From the NCBI RefSeq assembly GCF_001262635.1, contig NZ_JXYH01000011.1, forward strand, positions 1 through 64,000: a stretch of DNA of 64,000 bases, in the 5' to 3' direction. A program made the position numbers and the translations under genes. Each line of letters starts with the position of its first letter. The first letter of the stretch is position 1. This DNA is from Aestuariivita boseongensis (GTDB lineage Bacteria; Pseudomonadota; Alphaproteobacteria; Rhodobacterales; Rhodobacteraceae). The notes beneath the pieces are model-generated. The model saw only the letters and a list, made by a program, of their open reading frames with translations. It did no database searches and was not told where the DNA came from. Shown in pieces: positions 53,589 through 62,044 of this stretch.

Positions 53589-54553
53589 TGGATTTCCTGA
53601 CGATCATCCAGATCCTCGATTCCACCATCCGGTTGGCCACGCCCTTGCTGCTGGCCTGTCTGGCTGGGCTTTATTCCGAACGCGCGGGCATTTTCGACAT
53701 CGGGCTTGAGGGCAAGATGCTGATGGCAGCGTTCTTTTCGGCCGCCGTCGCTGCGGTGACGGGATCTGTCTGGCTGGGGCTGCTGGCGGGCATCGCGTCC
53801 TCGATGGTGCTGAGCGGCTTGCACGGACTGGCCTCGATCACCTTCCGGGGCAATCAACTGATTTCCGGGGTGGCGATCAATTTCCTGGCCGCCGGTATGA
53901 CCGTGCTGATCGCGCAGGACTGGTTCAAGCAGGGCGGCCGGACGCCATCGCTGTTCGATCAGGGGCGGTTCAATCCGATCACCCTGCCCTTTGCCGAGAC
54001 GCTTGAGCCTGTTCCCTTCATCGGCCCGATCTATGCCGAGCTGATTTCGGGCCATTCGATCCTTGTCTATCTGGCGCTGCTTGCAGTGCCGGGCACATGG
54101 TGGCTTCTTTATCGCACACGCTTCGGTCTGCGACTGCGCGCGGTGGGCGAAAACCCCGCAGCGGTGGATACGGCGGGCGTGTCGGTTGTGGGCCTGCGCT
54201 ATGCCGCTGTCGCAATCTGCGGGGTGCTGTGCGGGATTGCGGGGGCCTATCTGGCCACGGCGCTGCAGGCGGGGTTCGTCAAGGACATGACTGCCGGTCG
54301 CGGCTTTATCGCACTAGCGGCTCTGATCTTTGCCAAATGGAGACCGTGGCACGCGCTTTATGCCTGCCTGCTGTTCGGCTTCCTGCAGGCGATCGCGCTG
54401 CGCTACCAGAATATCGACCTTGGTGCCTTCGTGGTGCCTGTGCAGGCGATGGACGCGCTGCCCTACGTGCTGACCGTGGTGATCCTTGCAGGCTTTGTCG
54501 GCAAGGCCATTCCGCCGCGCGCCGGTGGTGAGCCTTATGTGAAAGAGCGGTGA
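53588..54553 (+). CDS. ABC transporter permease (BMP/nucleoside importer), subunit 2
   Basis: 321 residues, about eight to nine helices, with SERAGIFDIGLEGKMLMAAF and FRGNQLISGVAINFLAAGM, the same core as subunit 1, and RGFIALAALIFAKWRPWHAL near the end. Together with the ATPase and the BMP protein it makes a complete importer, most likely for purine nucleosides or similar compounds. Its start shares a base with the upstream stop (TGATG). Confidence 0.92.
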   Translation: MDFLTIIQILDSTIRLATPLLLACLAGLYSERAGIFDIGLEGKMLMAAFFSAAVAAVTGSVWLGLLAGIASSMVLSGLHGLASITFRGNQLISGVAINFLAAGMTVLIAQDWFKQGGRTPSLFDQGRFNPITLPFAETLEPVPFIGPIYAELISGHSILVYLALLAVPGTWWLLYRTRFGLRLRAVGENPAAVDTAGVSVVGLRYAAVAICGVLCGIAGAYLATALQAGFVKDMTAGRGFIALAALIFAKWRPWHALYACLLFGFLQAIALRYQNIDLGAFVVPVQAMDALPYVLTVVILAGFVGKAIPPRAGGEPYVKER

Positions 54554-54672
54554 CGATCCCCGGAACAAACGCGCCGCACCTTGCCAATCGGTCGGATTTG
54601 TCGCAACTCTGGACCTATGCTCGTGCCGTCATCTTTCGTAAGGACGATATGAGAGAATAAAGGACCCGCCGG

Positions 54673-55599
54673 ATGCTGATCTATTTGCCCATTGCAGAGG
54701 TGTCTGTGAACGCCTTTCTGCTTCTGGGCCTGGGCGGTCTGGTGGGTGTCCTGTCGGGTATGTTCGGCGTCGGCGGCGGGTTTCTGATGACGCCGCTTTT
54801 GTTTTTTATCGGCATTCCCCCCGCAGTGGCCGTGGCGACCGAGGCGAACCAGATCGTCGCTTCGTCCTTCTCGGGCGTGCTGGCGCATCTGCGGCGCAAG
54901 ACGGTCGATCTGAAGATGGGCACGGTGCTTCTGATCGGCGGCCTGATCGGCGCGGCGCTGGGTGTGCTGGTCTTCAACTATCTCAAGGCGCTGGGGCAGG
55001 TCGATCTGCTGGTGCGGCTGTGTTACGTCGTCTTTCTGGGCGTGATCGGCAGCCTGATGTTTGTCGAAAGCCTGAACGCGATCCGGCGGTCGCGCAAAAC
55101 GGCCGGGGCACCGGCCCCGCGCCGCAAGCAGCGCGGCTGGATTCATGCCCTGCCCTTCAAGATGCGGTTTCGGACATCGGGCCTCTATATCTCGGTCATT
55201 CCGCCGGTTCTGGTGGGGATCGCCGTGGGCATTCTGGCCGCGATCATGGGCGTGGGCGGCGGGTTCATCATGGTGCCCGCGATGATCTATCTGCTAGGCA
55301 TGCCCACGAAGGTTGTCGTCGGCACGTCGCTGTTCCAGATCATCTTCGTGACCGGTTTCACCACGCTTCTGCACGCGACCACGAACTATACAGTGGATAT
55401 CGTTCTGGCGGTGCTGTTGCTGATCGGCGGTGTGATCGGCGCACAGATCGGCACCCAGATCGGGGTGAAGATGAAGGCCGAGCAGTTGCGCATTCTGCTG
55501 GCGATCATGGTGCTGGCGGTCTGCGGCAAGCTGGCGCTGGATCTGCTGATCATGCCGGCCGAGCTGTATTCGCTGGGCAGCGCAGGCGGGGGCCACTGA
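54673..55599 (+). CDS. TauE/SafE family anion exporter
   Basis: 308 residues with about eight helices in two halves, each with the family motif: GMFGVGGGFLMTPLL (near residues 29-43) and AIMGVGGGFIMVPAM. These proteins export sulfite, sulfonates or other organosulfur anions. A loop of basic residues (RRSRKTAGAPAPRRKQR) separates the halves. Its stop shares a base with the ATG of the next gene, a pairing found repeatedly for these two families. Confidence 0.87.
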   Translation: MLIYLPIAEVSVNAFLLLGLGGLVGVLSGMFGVGGGFLMTPLLFFIGIPPAVAVATEANQIVASSFSGVLAHLRRKTVDLKMGTVLLIGGLIGAALGVLVFNYLKALGQVDLLVRLCYVVFLGVIGSLMFVESLNAIRRSRKTAGAPAPRRKQRGWIHALPFKMRFRTSGLYISVIPPVLVGIAVGILAAIMGVGGGFIMVPAMIYLLGMPTKVVVGTSLFQIIFVTGFTTLLHATTNYTVDIVLAVLLLIGGVIGAQIGTQIGVKMKAEQLRILLAIMVLAVCGKLALDLLIMPAELYSLGSAGGGH

Positions 55600-56360
55600 T
55601 GCGGCTGCTGGCGGCGATATGCCTGGTCCTGATGCCCGCGGCTGTATGGGCGGAAGAAGTGGTTCTGGGCCTCTCGCGCGATAAAATCTCGATCACGACG
55701 CGGTTTGAAGGCTCGGACATCCTGATCTTTGGCGCGGTCAAGCGCGAGGAGCCGATCCCCGAAGGGTCGGAGCTGGAGGTCATCGTCACCGTGGAAGGCC
55801 CGTCCGAGCCCGTGATGGTGCGGCGCAAGGCGAACCGGTTCGGCATCTGGGTGAATACCGACGCGGTCGAAGTGGACGCGGCCCCCAGTTTCTATGCGGT
55901 CGCCTCGTCCGGCGCATTGGGCGATGTGCTGAAGGATATCGAGGACCTGCGATACAAGGTCAGCATCCCCCGCGCGATCCGGTCGGTGGGCGCGCCGATG
56001 ACCATTCAGGATTCCGAGAGCTTCACCGAGGCGCTGATCCGTATTCGCAAAGCCAACGGGCTGTATCAGGAACTGGACAATACGGTGGCCGTGGATGAAC
56101 AGACGCTGTTCCGCACGTCTGTCCGGCTGCCCGCAAATCTGACCGAAGGCGATTACCGCACGCGCATCTTCCTGCTGCGCGAAGGCAATGTGGTGGCCGA
56201 TTTCGACACCACGATCGACGTGCGCAAAGTGGGGCTGGAGCGATGGCTGTTCACCCTGTCGCGACAGCAGCCATTGGTTTACGGGCTGATGTCACTGGCC
56301 ATCGCCATCGCAGCGGGATGGGGCGCATCGGCGGCCTTCCGGATGCTGAGGAACGGCTGA
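55599..56360 (+). CDS. TIGR02186 family membrane-anchored periplasmic protein
   Basis: 253 residues: a signal peptide (cleavage near VWAEE, about 19), a periplasmic beta-rich domain (GLSRDKISITTRFEGSDILIFG), and one C-terminal membrane helix (about 228-247). This is the alphaproteobacterial TIGR02186 type usually encoded beside TauE/SafE exporters; its role is unknown, perhaps a periplasmic accessory. It overlaps the exporter gene by 1 bp. Confidence 0.82.
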   Translation: MRLLAAICLVLMPAAVWAEEVVLGLSRDKISITTRFEGSDILIFGAVKREEPIPEGSELEVIVTVEGPSEPVMVRRKANRFGIWVNTDAVEVDAAPSFYAVASSGALGDVLKDIEDLRYKVSIPRAIRSVGAPMTIQDSESFTEALIRIRKANGLYQELDNTVAVDEQTLFRTSVRLPANLTEGDYRTRIFLLREGNVVADFDTTIDVRKVGLERWLFTLSRQQPLVYGLMSLAIAIAAGWGASAAFRMLRNG

Positions 56361-56369
56361 TCGGGCCGC

Positions 56370-56392
56370 GATTTTTCTGAGAAGTATCCCGG
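56370..56392 (-). repeat. Dispersed 3'-end motif, possible diverged copy
   Basis: On the minus strand this reads GGGATACTTCTCAGAAAAAT, similar in order to GGGTACTT..CAGAAAGAAG at 16347-16374. It lies between the convergent TIGR02186 and SDR genes, as the other copies lie at gene ends. Relation to them is tentative. Confidence 0.35.
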
Positions 56393-56396
56393 GCGC

Positions 56397-57128
56397 TCAG
56401 CCCCGGCCGATATACGGCATTTTCGTCGCGACCACCGTCATGAACTGCACATTCGCCGACAGTGGCAGTTGCGCCATATGCAACACCGATTGCGCGGCAT
56501 GTGCGACATCCATCGACGGCTGCGGCTCCAGCCCGTGGGCTACGGCGCGCGCGTTCAGATCCTGCACCATCGGGGTGAGCGCGTTGCCGATGTCGATCTG
56601 GCCACAGGCAATATCAAAGGGCCGCCCATCCAGGGACAGTGTTTTGGTCAGCCCCGTCACCGCATGTTTGGTCGCGGTATAACAGACCGAGCCCGGACGC
56701 GGCGCATGCGCCGAAATGGAGCCGTTGTTGATGATCCGCCCGCCCTGCGGGTTTTGGTGGCGCATCACACGAAAGGCGGCGCGGGCGGCCAGGAACATGC
56801 CGGTCAGATTGACATTGACCGCCTGCAGCCAGTCTTCGACCGGGATTTCGTCGATCAGACCTGAGGGCGGAAAGATACCTGCGTTGTTGAACAGAACGTT
56901 CAGACGCCCCGCCTTCCGGGCGAAGAGGTCCACGGCAGCGTCAAGCGCGGCGGCATCTGTCACATCGGCCGCCAAAGGGATGGCGTTGTCATAGGTTCCG
57001 GCCAGCTGTTCCAAAGGGCCTGTCCGGCGGGCCAAGACGCCCACGGTCCAGCCTTCCTGCAAGAACAGCTCGGCCGTGGCGAGGCCAATGCCGGAGCTTG
57101 CGCCGGTGATCAGGATGGATGACGTCAT
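56397..57128 (-). CDS. SDR family NAD(P)-dependent oxidoreductase
   Basis: 243 residues with the classical short-chain dehydrogenase set: cofactor motif TGASSGIG (residues 8-15), NNAG, and the catalytic S...YxxxK as NNGSISAHAP..CYTATKHAV. NADP use is likely, but the specificity residue after strand 2 (LARRTG) suits either. It overlaps the helicase gene by 4 bp, which suggests co-transcription without a clear functional link. Confidence 0.88.
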   Translation of the reverse strand: MTSSILITGASSGIGLATAELFLQEGWTVGVLARRTGPLEQLAGTYDNAIPLAADVTDAAALDAAVDLFARKAGRLNVLFNNAGIFPPSGLIDEIPVEDWLQAVNVNLTGMFLAARAAFRVMRHQNPQGGRIINNGSISAHAPRPGSVCYTATKHAVTGLTKTLSLDGRPFDIACGQIDIGNALTPMVQDLNARAVAHGLEPQPSMDVAHAAQSVLHMAQLPLSANVQFMTVVATKMPYIGRG

Positions 57129-58654
57129 TGGGGTTCCTCCTCAAGAACCAGCGGAGCCGCAGGGGCGGCACGCAGATCATCCACGCGCAGGCCATGGGTG
57201 GGTTTTGACAGACGGTTGCGCACCACCCAGATCAGCCTGTCCTGCGCGCGGGTGATAGCTACATAGGCCAGGCGCTTCCACAGGGGTTGTCCGGCCTCTG
57301 TCCGGCCCATGCGCGCGGCGGCATAGATATCCGGCGCAAAGACCTGCACCGTATCCCATTGTGACCCTTGCGCCTTGTGGATCGTCACTGCAGCCCCGTG
57401 CAGGAAGGTCGCCCCCATACGCGCGGCGAAGGGGATGAAGGGTTCTTCCTCGTCCGGTTTTTCGATCTTCACGATCGAAGCGGCCGAAACCTGCGGGTCT
57501 TCCGCCCCCATCACATGCAACCGGGAAAAACCCGGCTTGCGGCCTGGCCCCAGATAGATCACCTGCGCGCCCTTGATCAGGCCGCGTGCCTCAAGATCCA
57601 GACGTTTCTTGCGGTGCTTCAGCGGCAGTTCAATCCCGTCGCAGATGAGCGGTTCGCCCTCGAGCAATTCGGTTTCGGGCGCGCCGTGGACCTGCCGGAA
57701 GGCGTTGATCAGGCGGATGCGCGTGGCGTTGCGCCAGACCAGAACGGGGGAGCGGGCCATCAGATCAACCTCGACCCGTTGGCCCCAGATGACGCGGTCG
57801 TCTTTCGCGGCGGTGTCTTCGACCAGCCGTTCGAACTGGTGAAAGTCCAGCTGGGGATCGGCCAGCGCATGGGCCAGATCAAGAATCGGGTTGTCCTGCG
57901 CCTGGCGGTGAATACGGTTGAGCGTGAGCTTGCGGTTGTCTTTCAGCCCGTCAAACACCATCGCACCCGATTGGTTGACGGGCGCAAGCTGGGCCGGGTC
58001 GCCGAACAGCAGGAGGGTCGGGAAAATCTCCTGCAGGTCTTCGAACTGCTTTTCATCCAGCATGGAGGCTTCGTCGACAAAGCCGATATCCAGCGGTTCC
58101 TCGCGCCGTTTCCAGCCGGTGATGAAATCCGACCCCCGCAGGCCAGCTGCCGCCAAAGCGCCGGGAATGGATTTGTTGACCTCGTAAAACGCCTGGGCGC
58201 GATCCAAGGCGACCTCTGTCAGCCCTTCGATCTCGGGGCGCTCGCCCTGACCTGCCAGCCATTCGGCGATGCGTTCATATTCCGGGTCATAGACCGGCGT
58301 GTACAGGATGCGGTGGATCGTGGTGGCGGGCACTCCGCGCAGGCGCAGGACCGAGGCCGCCTTGTTGGTGGGCGCAAGGATGGCCAATGTCCGGCGATCC
58401 TTGCGTTTGCGCCCCTCGTAATCGCCCGAGATAACATCGACGCCCGCCTGTTCCAGCGCCTTGTAAAGCTCGGCCAGCAGAAGCGTCTTGCCCGACCCGG
58501 CCTTGCCGATCACTGCCATGACGCCCGCGCCCGCCTCGCGCGGGGGCATCAGGAGCGCATCATCCAGATTGATGCCCGCATGGGCCAGCATTTCAGCCAC
58601 GCTGTCATAGGCCTGCGCCTGATCGTCAGAAAACGTGAGCTGGGTGTCGGACAT
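57125..58654 (-). CDS. RecD-like ATP-dependent DNA helicase
   Basis: 509-residue superfamily 1B helicase. Walker A is IGKAGSGKTLLLAEL; Walker B and motif II are DIGFVDEASMLDE; motif III is LFGDPAQLAP; and the C-terminal UvrD_C_2 part has VTIHKAQGSQWD and LAYVAITRAQDRL. It resembles RecD2/exodeoxyribonuclease V alpha types without a nuclease domain; 5'-3' translocation on DNA is expected from the family. The ATG at 58654 is chosen because the protein body starts there. It is followed by the SDR gene and lies 42 bp downstream of luxI. Confidence 0.85.
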   Translation of the reverse strand: MSDTQLTFSDDQAQAYDSVAEMLAHAGINLDDALLMPPREAGAGVMAVIGKAGSGKTLLLAELYKALEQAGVDVISGDYEGRKRKDRRTLAILAPTNKAASVLRLRGVPATTIHRILYTPVYDPEYERIAEWLAGQGERPEIEGLTEVALDRAQAFYEVNKSIPGALAAAGLRGSDFITGWKRREEPLDIGFVDEASMLDEKQFEDLQEIFPTLLLFGDPAQLAPVNQSGAMVFDGLKDNRKLTLNRIHRQAQDNPILDLAHALADPQLDFHQFERLVEDTAAKDDRVIWGQRVEVDLMARSPVLVWRNATRIRLINAFRQVHGAPETELLEGEPLICDGIELPLKHRKKRLDLEARGLIKGAQVIYLGPGRKPGFSRLHVMGAEDPQVSAASIVKIEKPDEEEPFIPFAARMGATFLHGAAVTIHKAQGSQWDTVQVFAPDIYAAARMGRTEAGQPLWKRLAYVAITRAQDRLIWVVRNRLSKPTHGLRVDDLRAAPAAPLVLEEEPQ

Positions 58655-58696
58655 GGGCGCGACCATAGAGCCGCGCCGGGCCATGTGCCAGAGGGC

Positions 58697-59335
58697 TCAG
58701 GCGGATCTGGCGTGCAAAACCGCCGGGCTGTCGCCAAAGGCGCGGCGGAACCAGAGGCGGGAGAGGTCTGGCGAGATCCCGGCGCGGGTGGCGACGCGGG
58801 ATTGCGCGTCGGCGTCGAAGGACCAGAGGCCGACGCTGATGCGGTCGCGCCCCTCGCCTTCGCTGCCCAGGATCTCGGGCCAGGAGCCAATGGCGCGATA
58901 AATCCGCTCCATCCTGCGGTCGAACACACCGGCGAAATGGCGGATGCCGAAGCCGCGCATGATCTCTCCGCCCCCCAGCATGAGGGCGGCGGCGACGCGT
59001 GGGCCCGCATCGCGCGAAAGGCAAAACCGGGTGCATTCCCAGATCAGCGGGCTTTGGATAGGTGCGCCGCCGGTGAGGTGGCCAAACACCTCGTTCACCA
59101 TGACCGGTCCGGTGGTGGGCAAGAACCGCATGGACCCGCCATGGGCGCCGTCAGGGCGCTGCCAGATGACATAGAGCGGGTCAAGCGCGTCGTAGTCGTC
59201 GCGTTCTTCGCCATTGGCGTTCACATGCACGTCCCATCCCAGCCGTGCGGAAAACTGATCGGCCCGGTCGCGGAACATGGAAGTGGAGAGTTTCGGATGA
59301 AGGTGAAGGTCGTGGCCGTAGAGATAGCGTAGCAT
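58697..59335 (-). CDS. luxI: Acyl-homoserine-lactone synthase (LuxI family)
   Basis: 212 residues. Conserved LuxI positions are all recognisable: RDRADQFSARLGW (R22, R24, F28, W34), EERDDYDALDPLYVIW, GSMRFLPTTGP and WECTRFCLSRDAG. It makes an N-acyl-homoserine lactone from SAM and an acyl carrier; chain length cannot be told. AGGGGG lies 5 bp before the ATG. The luxR gene is upstream on the same strand, with a palindrome cluster in the 230-bp gap. Confidence 0.93.
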   Translation of the reverse strand: MLRYLYGHDLHLHPKLSTSMFRDRADQFSARLGWDVHVNANGEERDDYDALDPLYVIWQRPDGAHGGSMRFLPTTGPVMVNEVFGHLTGGAPIQSPLIWECTRFCLSRDAGPRVAAALMLGGGEIMRGFGIRHFAGVFDRRMERIYRAIGSWPEILGSEGEGRDRISVGLWSFDADAQSRVATRAGISPDLSRLWFRRAFGDSPAVLHARSA

Positions 59336-59358
59336 GTCTGCCCCCTGTTTTGACCGGG

Positions 59359-59392
59359 CCAGCTTGGGCGTGCCCGAGTTAAGGAAAGCTGG
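59359..59392. promoter_or_regulatory. Interrupted inverted repeat 24 bp upstream of luxI
   Basis: CCAGCTT (59359-59365) and AAGCTGG (59386-59392) are perfect complements 20 bp apart. The spacing is longer than a standard 18-20 bp lux box, so it is not a classic LuxR site, but it is the best dyad close to the luxI start. Confidence 0.3.
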
Positions 59393-59431
59393 CGAGGGCG
59401 CACGCCATGTTTAATGAAGCGTTAAAGCGGG

Positions 59432-59562
59432 CATTTTCCGACGCGGAAAATGGGTGGGAATTTGACGCAAATTCCCGGCGCTCGTGGCAGGGATCAATGC
59501 TTAGACAACAGGGCTGAGAAACTGCGTCAGTTTCTCGGGCATTTTCCGCGTCGGAAAATGCC
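59432..59562. repeat. Four-palindrome cluster between luxR and luxI
   Basis: (a) 59432-59452, CATTTTCCG/CGGAAAATG around ACG. (b) 59456-59476, GGGAATTT/AAATTCCC around GACGC. (c) 59516-59536, GAGAAACTG/CAGTTTCTC around CGT. (d) 59538-59562, GGCATTTTCCG/CGGAAAATGCC around CGT. Units a and d are near-identical and inverted relative to each other by their centres; every centre contains GACG or CGTC. A 39-bp unrelated spacer separates b and c. Confidence 0.8.
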
Positions 59563-59565
59563 GGG

Positions 59566-60285
59566 TCAGACCACGATCAATCCACGGCTCAGGGCGCGGG
59601 CCACCGCATGGGTCGTGTTCAGCGCCCCCAGCTTGAACCGGGCGCTTTCGATATAGACCCGCAGCGTATGTTCCGAAATCGACAGCGAATTGGCGACCTG
59701 AGCCCGGCTGTACCCCAGCGCCAGCATGGTCATCGCGTCGACCTCGCGCGGGGAAAGCGGCTGGGCCGGTTCGGGCTGACGGCCCGGTTCCAGCTCAAGC
59801 GCCTTGCGGTTCAGGTAATGGCCGATCAGGATCAGGTCGCGGCCGTGATCGTCGATGAAGCGCGCCCAATCGTCATCGCTGCAATTGTGATTGCTGGTGT
59901 AAAGCGCGAATTGCCCGTTGGGGCCCCGGATCGGCACCGAATAGCCCTGATTGCCCACGCCGTATTCCAGCGCCTCGTTGAAGAAGGCGCGCGCAGCTTT
60001 GCTGGACCAGTCCAGCCGTTTCCAGTCCACGGGGTGAAAATGCTGGTAACAGCCCTGAATAACCGGATCTATGCGCAGATAATTCTGTTCAAGATACCGG
60101 TCGCGCCAGGCGTCGGAATAGGTGCCGCAACCATATTGATCGCCGGCACTGTCGACCCAGTGGTAAACAACGTGGTCAATGCCGTAATGGTCGCGCAGGG
60201 CGACCGTGGTGTCTTGCAGGCCTTCAAGTCCGGTTGACGCATCCAAGGCTGTGAGGATGCTGTCCAATGGCGAGTGCGTCCCCAT
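59566..60285 (-). CDS. luxR: LuxR family autoinducer-binding transcriptional regulator
   Basis: 239 residues: an N-terminal autoinducer-binding domain (HVVYHWVDSAGDQYG, the PVIQGCYQHFHPVDWKRL pocket, QGYSVPIRGPNGQFALYTSN) and a C-terminal GerE HTH (LSPREVDAMTMLALGYSRAQ, SISEHTLRVYIESARFKLG). It should bind the lactone made by the adjacent LuxI. ATG at 60285 is preferred; TTG at 60300 sits directly on GAGAGGG, which is too close. Its 5' end overlaps a small upstream gene by 62 bp. Confidence 0.92.
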   Translation of the reverse strand: MGTHSPLDSILTALDASTGLEGLQDTTVALRDHYGIDHVVYHWVDSAGDQYGCGTYSDAWRDRYLEQNYLRIDPVIQGCYQHFHPVDWKRLDWSSKAARAFFNEALEYGVGNQGYSVPIRGPNGQFALYTSNHNCSDDDWARFIDDHGRDLILIGHYLNRKALELEPGRQPEPAQPLSPREVDAMTMLALGYSRAQVANSLSISEHTLRVYIESARFKLGALNTTHAVARALSRGLIVV

Positions 60286-60439
60286 AGTTTTGCTGCGCAA
60301 CCCTCTCGGCTTGGGCGACGAGTTCTGCGCCTGCGATCAGCCCCGCTTCTTCCAGATGTGCCGCCAAGGCGGTCAGGTCATTGGCATCCGCGAAGGATTG
60401 TAGATCTGCCAGAACGTCGAGCACCCACTCATGTACCAT
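60224..60439 (-). CDS. Small conserved-looking protein upstream of luxR
   Basis: 71 residues starting VHEWVLDVLADLQSFADAND, mainly helical and acidic, with no signal peptide or cysteine motif. GGGAGAA precedes its ATG by 6 bp, better than the ribosome-binding site of luxR. It overlaps luxR by about 62 bp in another frame, so its translation would pass through the luxR start and may set luxR output. Short proteins of this kind, I believe, occur upstream of luxR in relatives; this should be tested by search. Confidence 0.6.
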   Translation of the reverse strand: MVHEWVLDVLADLQSFADANDLTALAAHLEEAGLIAGAELVAQAERVAQQNYGDALAIGQHPHSLGCVNRT

Positions 60440-60585
60440 GCAAGGTTCTCCCGTAAGTGGTTAACAAATCGTTAACACAACTTTAGCATGAACGAGTTAT
60501 CCACAGAAACTCGCTTCTTTCCCCTCCCCAGAAATAGCGGGGTTGCGATTTTCAAACCCTTGATCTGCCTGAGGTCGCTTCAGAA

Positions 60586-60625
60586 AGCAAAACGCCCGCG
60601 GTCCCGAATGGCGGAACCGCAGGCG
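60586..60625 (-). terminator. Intrinsic terminator after ccr
   Basis: Read on the minus strand: CGCCTGCGGTTCCG, loop CCATT, CGGGACCGCGGGCG, then TTTTGC. The stem (60593-60625) is 14 bp with two mismatches. It lies 26 bp past the ccr stop and would stop ccr transcripts before the luxR region. Confidence 0.75.
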
Positions 60626-60651
60626 CTTGCGAGGTAATCTTGGACCCCGAT

Positions 60652-61932
60652 TTACGCGTCGAGCACTTCTTCCAGGGTGCGCAGGCCCACCTTGGGCGAT
60701 TGCACCAGCACCGACATGTTGCCGGGCTTGTGTTCGTTGCGCAGCATTTTCATATGCGCCTGGGGCAGATCGGCCCAGGTGAACACCTCGGACATGCAAG
60801 GATCCAGGCGGCGTTCGACCATCAGCTGGTTGGCGGCGCTGGCCTGTTTCAGATGGGCAAAGTGGCTGCCCTGCAGGCGCTTCTGGTGCATCCACATATA
60901 CCGCACGTCGAAGGTGCAGTTGAAGCCGGTGGTGCCGGCGCAGATCACGACCATACCGCCCTTCTTGCAGATAAAGGTCGAGACCGGGAAGGTGCTTTCG
61001 CCCGGGTGTTCGAACACCATGTCCACGTTGTTGCCCTTGCCGGTGATGTCCCAGATCGCCTTGCCGAATTTGCGGGCTTCCTTGAACCATTCGGCATATT
61101 CGGGTGTGTTCACCGTGGGCAGTTGCCCCCAGCAGTTGAAATCCTTGCGGTTCAGAACGCCTTTGGCGCCCAGGCCCATGACGAAGTCACGCTTGCTTTC
61201 GTCCGAGATCACGCCAATCGCATTCGCGCCAGCCGTGTTGATCAGCTGGATTGCATAGGAGCCCAGACCGCCCGACGCGCCCCAGACCAGAACGTTCTGG
61301 CCCGGTTTCAGATCATGCGGCGCATGGCCGAACAGCATGCGGTACGCGGTGGCCAGCGTCAGCGTATAGCAGGCGCTTTCTTCCCAGGTCAGGTGCCTGG
61401 GGCGCGGCATCAGCTGCTGCGACTGCACACGGGTGAATTGCCCGAAAGATCCATCCGGCGTTTCATAGCCCCAGATGCGCTGGCTGGGCGAATACATCGG
61501 ATCACCGCCGTTGCATTCCTCGTCATCGCCGTCGTCCTGGTTGCAGTGGATCACGACCTCGTCGCCCACTTTCCAGCGGGTGACTTTGGAGCCAACGGCC
61601 CAGACGATGCCTGCCGCATCGGAGCCTGCAATGTGATAGGGCTGCTTGTGGCCGTCAAAGGGGCTGATCGGCTGACCCAGAGCGGCCCAGACACCGTTAT
61701 AGTTCACGCCCGCGGCCATCACGAGGACCAGAACCTCGGTATCGCCGATTTCGGGCACGTCCACGACTTCGAGCTGCATTGCCGTATCGGGTTCGCCGTG
61801 GCGTTCCCGGCGGATTGCCCAGGCGTGCATTTTCTTGGGCACAAAGCCCAGCGGCGGCATCTCTCCGATGTCGTAGAGATCCTTTTCTGGCGCATCGTAA
61901 TCCGCGATGTGACCTTCCTGATCCAGGGCCAT
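60652..61932 (-). CDS. ccr: Crotonyl-CoA carboxylase/reductase
   Basis: 426-residue medium-chain dehydrogenase. The NADPH-binding region is VLVWGASGGLGSYAIQLI, and the N-terminal AAGVNYNGVWAALGQPISPFD and AGSDAAGIVWAVGSKVTRWK are typical of Ccr. It converts crotonyl-CoA plus CO2 to (2S)-ethylmalonyl-CoA, the defining step of the ethylmalonyl-CoA pathway for acetyl-CoA assimilation. Length is standard. A good terminator follows it. The ecm gene (ethylmalonyl-CoA mutase), which acts two steps later, begins at 63609 on the other strand. Confidence 0.96.
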   Translation of the reverse strand: MALDQEGHIADYDAPEKDLYDIGEMPPLGFVPKKMHAWAIRRERHGEPDTAMQLEVVDVPEIGDTEVLVLVMAAGVNYNGVWAALGQPISPFDGHKQPYHIAGSDAAGIVWAVGSKVTRWKVGDEVVIHCNQDDGDDEECNGGDPMYSPSQRIWGYETPDGSFGQFTRVQSQQLMPRPRHLTWEESACYTLTLATAYRMLFGHAPHDLKPGQNVLVWGASGGLGSYAIQLINTAGANAIGVISDESKRDFVMGLGAKGVLNRKDFNCWGQLPTVNTPEYAEWFKEARKFGKAIWDITGKGNNVDMVFEHPGESTFPVSTFICKKGGMVVICAGTTGFNCTFDVRYMWMHQKRLQGSHFAHLKQASAANQLMVERRLDPCMSEVFTWADLPQAHMKMLRNEHKPGNMSVLVQSPKVGLRTLEEVLDA

Positions 61933-62044
61933 ATGTGCCTCCTTGATGTCCTAGTTGCGCCGCAATGCAGAATCGCGGCTCTCTTGCACCGGGATAGGGG
62001 GCGTTGCGCAATATTGCAACCTTGAATGATACGTTTTTGTAATT

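Noticed and set aside
59336-59431. Classic 20-bp lux box upstream of luxI
   Set aside because: No 18-20 bp dyad of lux/tra-box form is visible; the only dyad has a 20-bp gap between 7-bp arms.
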